Origin: JBBPXY01 sp038200435
GTDB lineage: Bacteria > Actinomycetota > Thermoleophilia > Solirubrobacterales > Solirubrobacteraceae
NCBI GenBank assembly: GCA_038200435.1
Contig: JBBPXY010000063.1
Coordinates: 1 to 10,832, forward strand
Reading direction: 5' to 3'
Length of the DNA: 10,832 nucleotides
Below, piece after piece: positions 7,848 to 10,832 of this stretch. Below the pieces are notes generated by a model. The model ran no database searches, was not told the DNA's origin, and saw only the letters and a program-made list of their open reading frames with translations. A program made the position numbers and the translations under genes. Numbering within the stretch: the stretch's first letter is position 1; each line of letters begins with the position of its first letter.

Positions 7848-8521
7848 TGTACGTGATCATCGCCGGAGCCGGCAAGGTGGGCTGGAACCTCGCGCGCGAG
7901 CTCATGGCCAAGCATCACGAGGTGACCCTGATCGAGGGTTACCGGCGCCGCTACCTGAACGTGGAACAGGAGCTCGAGCACGCCGTGCAGTACGGCGACG
8001 CCACCGAGCTCTGGGTGCTCGAGCGGGCAGGCATTCAGCGCGCCGATCTCGTCATCGCCGTTACGGGCGACGACGAGGACAACATGCTCATCTGCCAGAT
8101 GGCCAAGGAGAAGTACCTCTGCGAGCGGATCGTCGCCCGGGTCAACAACCCGCGCAACCTGCCGCACTTCAAGCTGCTCGGCATACAGCCGGCGGTCTCG
8201 GCCACCGACCTGATCCTGCGCCTGATCGAGCACGAGGTGCCGCAGTACGGCCTCGTACAGCTGCTGGCGCTCGAGGAGGAGCGGCTCGAGATCATCGAGG
8301 TCGAAGTGGGCGAAGGCTCGCTGGCGGCGGGCGCTCGCGTCTGCGACGTCTCACTACCCGAGGGCAGCCTGATCATCTCGGTCCTGCGCGCGGGGGGAGG
8401 CTTCGTTCCTAAGTCCGACACGGTGATCGAGAGCGGTGACGAGGTGCTGCTGATCCTCGATCCGGGGCTCGAGTCCGACATCACCCGCCAGTTCGCGCGT
8501 AACGGCGCGGCACCCAGTTAG
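7847..8521 (+). CDS. trkA: TrkA-family K+ transport regulator with RCK-N and RCK-C domains
   Basis: A 224-residue cytoplasmic regulatory subunit. The RCK-N domain opens with VIIAGAGKVGWNLA (3-16), with an acidic residue (Glu30) at the end of strand 2, then GDATELWVLERAGI (50-63), GDDEDNMLICQMAK (74-87) and RIVARVNNP (94-102). The RCK-C domain covers about 140-210, with GARVCDVSLPEGSLI and GDEVLLIL. RCK proteins form rings that gate K+ channels of the TrkH/KtrB type on binding nucleotides (family knowledge). No channel gene is in this window, so the likely partners are the two APC carriers. The frame is open far upstream, but the start is ATG 7847, coupled to the previous stop, since the fold begins there. 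Its TAG stop overlaps the stop of the convergent HNH gene. Confidence 0.93.
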   Translation: MYVIIAGAGKVGWNLARELMAKHHEVTLIEGYRRRYLNVEQELEHAVQYGDATELWVLERAGIQRADLVIAVTGDDEDNMLICQMAKEKYLCERIVARVNNPRNLPHFKLLGIQPAVSATDLILRLIEHEVPQYGLVQLLALEEERLEIIEVEVGEGSLAAGARVCDVSLPEGSLIISVLRAGGGFVPKSDTVIESGDEVLLILDPGLESDITRQFARNGAAPS

Positions 8522-8790
8522 CCGGACGCCAGGCGCCGCAACTGGCCGTCGAGGTAGGGGCGCGCCCAGCGGTGCCCGCGCCGCCGGTCGCAGGCCCGGC
8601 AGGCACAGACCTCGTTCTCCGGCCAGGCGGGACCGCCCTTGAGGCGGGGCACGACGTGCTCGAGGGACGCGTCACGATGACCGGGGCCGAGCTCGCGACG
8701 GCACCACACGCAGTCGGCGCCATCGCGGGTCATGATTCGGCGCAGCCGCTCAGCGCGCGGGAGCTCCGCCGGTATAACGCCGACGCTCAC
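8518..8790 (-). CDS. Small HNH endonuclease-like protein
   Basis: A 90-residue protein with a compact HNH fold. CVWC (27-30) and CRAC (64-67) form the structural zinc pairs. LEHVVPRLKGG (43-53) supplies the first His of the motif (Glu44-His45, where Asp-His is more common). ENE (58-60) gives the Asn, and CDRRRGH (67-73) the final His. The closest layout is the McrA/phage-type HNH family, DNA nicking or cutting enzymes; whether this one is active is not known. I place the start at GTG 8790, which overlaps the stop of the DUF427 gene as GTGA, so translation is probably coupled. ATG 8733 is a possible shorter start (71 residues) that keeps the whole HNH core. Its TAA overlaps the stop of the convergent trkA gene. 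Confidence 0.8.
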   Translation of the reverse strand: MSVGVIPAELPRAERLRRIMTRDGADCVWCRRELGPGHRDASLEHVVPRLKGGPAWPENEVCACRACDRRRGHRWARPYLDGQLRRLASG

Positions 8791-9071
8791 TCCTCGATGG
8801 AAACGTCTCCCCCGAACGCGACGTGGTCCTTGATCTCGGCGGCCTTCTCCTTGGGCTCGGGGTAGAACCAGGCGGCGTCCGGCGCCGCCTGGCCGTCCGC
8901 GCGGGCGCTGAGGTAGCTGGCCTGGCCCTTCCAGGGGCACACCGAGGTCGTCTCGCTGGGCTCGAGGAGGTCGCGATTGACGCTCTCGGGCGGGAAGTAG
9001 TGGTTGCCCTCGACGACGACGGTGTCATCGCTCTCGGCAAGGGTCTGTCCGTTCCATGTGGCGCGGGGCAT
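8787..9071 (-). CDS. DUF427 domain protein
   Basis: A 94-residue protein made almost entirely of a DUF427 domain. It shows the family marks ATWNG near the start, HYFPPESV (24-31), SVCPWKGQASY (43-53), AAWFYPEP (66-73) and IKDHVAFGGD (80-89). DUF427 proteins are small soluble beta-rich proteins, common in Actinobacteria and other soil bacteria, with no firm biochemical function. It starts at ATG 9071 with a clear AGGAG ribosome site 5 nt upstream. It is the first gene of a two-gene unit with the HNH protein (GTGA overlap) and divergent from the 159-residue unknown gene. The CPWKG cysteine and the Trp/Tyr residues are the conserved features visible. Confidence 0.92.
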   Translation of the reverse strand: MPRATWNGQTLAESDDTVVVEGNHYFPPESVNRDLLEPSETTSVCPWKGQASYLSARADGQAAPDAAWFYPEPKEKAAEIKDHVAFGGDVSIEE

Positions 9072-9146
9072 GTTGGCTCCTGATCGGAAAGGTGTGTGTT
9101 CTCTCGTCTTTCCCTACGGGCGCGTGTTACGAACGGGTCGGGCTGA

Positions 9147-9152
9147 TAGAAC
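9147..9152 (+). promoter_or_regulatory. TAGAAC, possible -10 box for a leaderless transcript
   Basis: TAGAAC, within TGATAGAAC, ends 7 nt before GTG 9160. No ribosome site precedes that GTG. Position and sequence resemble the boxes before 3397 and 7428, though the last base is C instead of T. No -35 element was recognised. Confidence 0.28.
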
Positions 9153-9159
9153 CGGCCGT

Positions 9160-9639
9160 GTGAACGAGCCGCTGCCGGGTCCGGAGACGGGCGCCTACGT
9201 CGCGACGCTACGAGCGTTCCTCGTAGGAGCCGGCGCGCTGCGCGCCGTGGCGCTCGTCGACCGGGGTGAAGCGGCGCCGCTGGTGGTCGACGTGTCCGCC
9301 GACGGGGTGGTGGAGCTCGTCGACGGCGAGCGGACGATCGTGCTCGCCGAGGACGCGTACTCCGATGACGCTCCGATACCGGGCCTGCCGCCGCTGCGTG
9401 AGCACCCGCCGATGGAGATCGATGCCGACGAGGGCACGGTGAGCGGGCCGCTCGGCGCGCTCGACCACATGGCCCGGGGCGTGCGCGACGCCGCCACGCT
9501 CTTCCCCGGGCGCACGGTGCTCACCGTCGGCTTCGAGACCTCGGACCCCGGGACGCCGATGTTCCTGGCCGCCCGGGAAGGCGAGCCGATGGTGGTCGCC
9601 TTGGGCGAGCGGCAGTTCGAGCTCGAGGTGAGCGGCTGA
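9160..9639 (+). CDS. Unrecognised 159-residue soluble protein
   Basis: I do not recognise this protein. It has no signal peptide and no transmembrane segment. It is acidic and Ala/Val/Gly-rich, with a strand-rich middle (VALVDRGEAAPLVVDVSADG, about 31-50), a Pro-rich linker GLPPLREHPPMEID (75-88), a helix around LDHMARGVRDAATLF (101-115), and a C-terminal strand pair around TVGFETSDPGTPMFLAAR (122-139) ending in QFELEVSG. The protein-like frame extends upstream, but I place the start at GTG 9160: upstream codons lose protein character and lie in the gap to the divergent DUF427 gene. tRNA-Gln follows on the same strand, 38 nt downstream. Coding is supported by codon bias and composition; function is unknown. 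Confidence 0.72.
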   Translation: MNEPLPGPETGAYVATLRAFLVGAGALRAVALVDRGEAAPLVVDVSADGVVELVDGERTIVLAEDAYSDDAPIPGLPPLREHPPMEIDADEGTVSGPLGALDHMARGVRDAATLFPGRTVLTVGFETSDPGTPMFLAAREGEPMVVALGERQFELEVSG

Positions 9640-9660
9640 GGCAGGCTCTATGAGCGGCGT

Positions 9661-9666
9661 TATCCT
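9661..9666 (+). promoter_or_regulatory. TATCCT, likely -10 box of tRNA-Gln
   Basis: TATCCT fits TANNNT and ends 11 nt before the mature tRNA 5' end, which would give a leader of about 5 nt. No clear -35 box is seen, so read-through from the 159-residue gene is also possible. Confidence 0.35.
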
Positions 9667-9677
9667 TCGCGCCGCCT

Positions 9678-9748
9678 TGCGGGGTCGTCTAATGGCAAGA
9701 CGCGTGCCTCTGGAGCACGTTATCGGGGTTCGAATCCCTGCCCCGCAG
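9678..9748 (+). tRNA. tRNA-Gln, anticodon CTG
   Basis: A complete 71-nt cloverleaf, with the fold checked base by base. The acceptor stem TGCGGGG (9678-9684) pairs with CCCCGCA (9741-9747). The D stem is GTC/GAC with GG in the loop (9694-9695). The anticodon stem CGTGC/GCACG encloses the loop CTCTGGA, with anticodon CTG at 9710-9712. The variable loop is 4 nt. The T stem has one G-T pair and loop TTCGAAT. A first pair of U1-A72 and a G at the discriminator position (9748) are typical of glutamine tRNAs. The CCA end is not encoded, as is usual in Actinobacteria. It reads CAG codons. Confidence 0.97.
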
Positions 9749-9822
9749 TGAGGAGCAGTCTCGGCCGTGTTTCGGCGTGGTTGGTCGACTTGGTCTTAAG
9801 AAGGAGGCACTGATCTACCAGC

Positions 9823-9886
9823 GCCGCGGGGATCCCGTCCGCCAGCCCGGGATCGCCGCGGGGATCCCGTCCGCCAGCCCGGGATC
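9823..9886. repeat. Perfect tandem duplication of a 32-bp unit
   Basis: Bases 9823-9854 are repeated exactly at 9855-9886 with no spacer. Each unit contains an internal inverted repeat, GATCCCG then CGGGATC (9831-9837 with 9848-9854 in copy 1), separated by 10 nt, so the region can form two identical hairpins in a row. With no spacer between copies it is not a CRISPR. It may be a recent slippage duplication or a pair of REP-like palindromes. Confidence 0.9.
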
Positions 9887-9890
9887 AGGC

Positions 9891-9933
9891 GAGTGGCGAG
9901 TTGCCCTCGCTATTCGGCCTCAATTCACCACTC
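9891..9933. repeat. Imperfect 13-bp hairpin
   Basis: GAGTGGCGAGTTG (9891-9903) pairs with CAATTCACCACTC (9921-9933) by 11 Watson-Crick pairs, one G-T pair and one mismatch, with a 17-nt loop. It sits directly after the tandem repeat. No T-tract follows. Role unknown; RNA structure or remnant palindrome. Confidence 0.45.
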
Positions 9934-10023
9934 GGCACCGCCCGACTACTCCGCTAAGCAAGGCCACGTCTCGGGGTGAGGCGAGACGGATGATCGGGCG
10001 GGTGGCAGCGGTCCTACTGCCGA

Positions 10024-10068
10024 TTCTCGCGCCAGCGAGAACGGGTCAGGGACCACTGACAGGACCCG
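10024..10068 (-). terminator. Two adjacent hairpins downstream of the ABC exporter gene
   Basis: Going away from the ABC stop at 10112 on minus, the first foldback pairs CGGGTC/GACCCG (10042-10047 with 10063-10068), with an alternative inner stem GTCAG/CTGAC. The second has a perfect 7-bp stem TTCTCGC/GCGAGAA with a GCCA loop (10024-10041). Position fits a terminator, but there is no T-run. Confidence 0.35.
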
Positions 10069-10111
10069 CCCGCAGCACCAAACGTCCCTCACCGTCCCTC
10101 CCCGAACACGT

Positions 10112-10832
10112 TCAAGCCGCAGCCTGCTCGGCCCAATCCCGATAAAGCTTCCAGTAACGGCCCTCGAGCTCCAGCAGCTCGTCATGAGTCCCCTGCTCGA
10201 CGATCTTCCCGTGCTCGAGCACGAGGATGCGCCCGGCGTAGCGGATGGTCGAAAGGCGGTGGGCGATGACGAAGGCGGTGCGGCCCGCGAGCAGCCGGCG
10301 CAGGCCCTGCTCGATCCGCGTCTCCGTGTGGATGTCCACGTTGGACGTGGCCTCGTCGAGCACGAGGATCCGGGGGTCGGCGATCAGCGCGCGGGCGAAG
10401 GCGATGAGCTGTCGCTGCCCGGCCGAGAGCTGGGCGCCGCGCTCGCCGACCTCCGTGTCAAATCCGTTCTCGAGATCGGTGATGAACTCCTCCGCGCCGA
10501 CCGCGCGGGCCGCGTCGGCGATCTCCTCGTCGCTGGCCTCTGGGCACCCGAAGGCGATGTTGTCGCGCACCGTGCCGCTGAACAGGAACGCCTCCTGGGG
10601 GACGATCCCCATCTGCGCGCGCAGCGAGCGCGCGGCGACGTCGCGCAGGTCGTGGCCGTCAACCCGCACGAGGCCCTCGGTCGGGTCGTAGAAGCGCGCG
10701 ACGAGCTTGGCGAAGGTCGACTTGCCGGCGCCCGTGGCGCCGACCAGCGCCACGGTCTGGCCGGGCGGCACGGCGAGGTCGACGTCGCGCAGAGCCCAGG
10801 CGGCCTCTTCTCCATCGCCGTACTGGAAGGAA
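10112..10832 (-). CDS. ABC exporter ATPase domain (ABCB/MsbA-like fused type), 5' part outside the window
   Basis: The last 239 residues of a multidrug/lipid-type ABC exporter; the frame is open to the window edge, so the membrane domain lies beyond it. The A-loop tyrosine is in FQYGDG at the cut end. Walker A GATGAGKST is at fragment residues 31-39, with the Q-loop in GIVPQEAFLFSGTVRDNIAFG (Gln79). The signature LSAGQRQ (135-141) is the LSAGQ form frequent in this exporter class. Walker B ILVLDE (155-160) has the catalytic Glu160, the D-loop SNVD follows, and the H-loop is His191 in AHRLSTI. All catalytic elements are intact. Exporters of this kind usually work as dimers or as heterodimers from two adjacent genes; a partner gene, if any, would be upstream outside the window. 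Substrate cannot be told from the ATPase domain. Confidence 0.96.
   Translation of the reverse strand, partial: SFQYGDGEEAAWALRDVDLAVPPGQTVALVGATGAGKSTFAKLVARFYDPTEGLVRVDGHDLRDVAARSLRAQMGIVPQEAFLFSGTVRDNIAFGCPEASDEEIADAARAVGAEEFITDLENGFDTEVGERGAQLSAGQRQLIAFARALIADPRILVLDEATSNVDIHTETRIEQGLRRLLAGRTAFVIAHRLSTIRYAGRILVLEHGKIVEQGTHDELLELEGRYWKLYRDWAEQAAA

Larger units (their letters stand above)
9749..10111. other. Intergenic stretch without a credible gene, rich in short repeats
   Basis: These 363 bases lie between tRNA-Gln and the 3' end of the ABC exporter gene. They contain an isolated ribosome-site-like AGAAGGAGG at 9799-9807 with no good start codon at a proper distance, a 32-bp tandem duplication (9823-9886), and hairpins at 9891-9933, 10024-10041 and 10042-10068. 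The open frame across it (9777-10145) is not convincing as a protein. The last hairpins may help end transcription of the ABC gene. Confidence 0.6.

Noticed and set aside
8791..8940. Upstream extension of the HNH frame
   Set aside because: Lies inside the DUF427 gene and reads as low-complexity Arg/Gly/Pro. The GTG at 8790 in GTGA is a better start.
9004..9159. Upstream extension of the 159-residue protein
   Set aside because: Overlaps the divergent DUF427 start and its promoter gap, and the sequence is not protein-like there.
9796..9817. Reverse complement resembles the conserved 3' end of 16S rRNA
   Set aside because: The match is short and interrupted by three extra bases, and no other rRNA sequence is adjacent. 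It is explained by the Shine-Dalgarno-like motif being complementary to that end.
9823..9886. Possible CRISPR
   Set aside because: Only two copies and no spacer between them; no cas genes.
9724..10111. Integration (att) site at the 3' end of tRNA-Gln
   Set aside because: No second copy of the tRNA 3' end and no integrase in the window, despite the odd sequence that follows.
9777..10145. 122-codon frame downstream of tRNA-Gln
   Set aside because: It runs through a 32-bp duplication read in two different frames, has no recognisable motif, and overlaps the end of the ABC gene on the other strand.

Overview
The window is high-GC DNA with the codon bias of an actinobacterium. The Arg-rich shadow frames, GTG starts, a tRNA without an encoded CCA, several gene starts that look leaderless, and a CeoB/CeoC-like TrkA pair beside APC permeases all fit Actinobacteria. 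A deep-branching class such as Thermoleophilia is my guess and is not proven by the sequence.

Layout. (1) 2-1594 (+): C-terminal three quarters of a K+-independent, proton-pumping membrane pyrophosphatase (hppA). (2) 1595-1813: a gap between convergent genes, filled by a large nested inverted repeat and a 9-bp hairpin. (3) 2225-3334 then 1814-2197, both on minus: a saccharopine-dehydrogenase-like NAD(P) oxidoreductase followed by a small cupin, probably co-transcribed. (4) 3397-8521 (+): a tight five-gene operon. It holds an APC permease with a USP-like tail, a 58-residue two-helix membrane protein too short for ordinary ORF calling, a second divergent APC-USP permease, a lone RCK-N (TrkA-N) protein, and a full RCK-N/RCK-C TrkA protein. 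Four of the five genes join by 1- to 4-nt overlaps; the other junction is 10 nt. (5) 9071 down to 8518 (-): a DUF427 protein overlapping a small HNH endonuclease-like protein, whose stop codon overlaps the stop of the TrkA gene. (6) 9160-9639 (+): an unrecognised 159-residue protein. (7) 9678-9748 (+): tRNA-Gln(CTG). (8) 9749-10111: no credible gene, but a perfect 32-bp tandem duplication and several hairpins. (9) 10112-10832 (-): the ATPase end of an ABC exporter that runs off the window.

The most interesting unit is the 3397-8521 operon. TrkA/RCK proteins normally gate TrkH/KtrB-type K+ channels, but no such channel is here; the only transport proteins in the operon are two APC-superfamily permeases with cytosolic USP-like domains. 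I infer an ion (probably K+) uptake system in which APC carriers take the place of TrkH. Its RCK pair is asymmetric (one subunit without a C domain), and a hidden micro-membrane protein sits between the two carriers.
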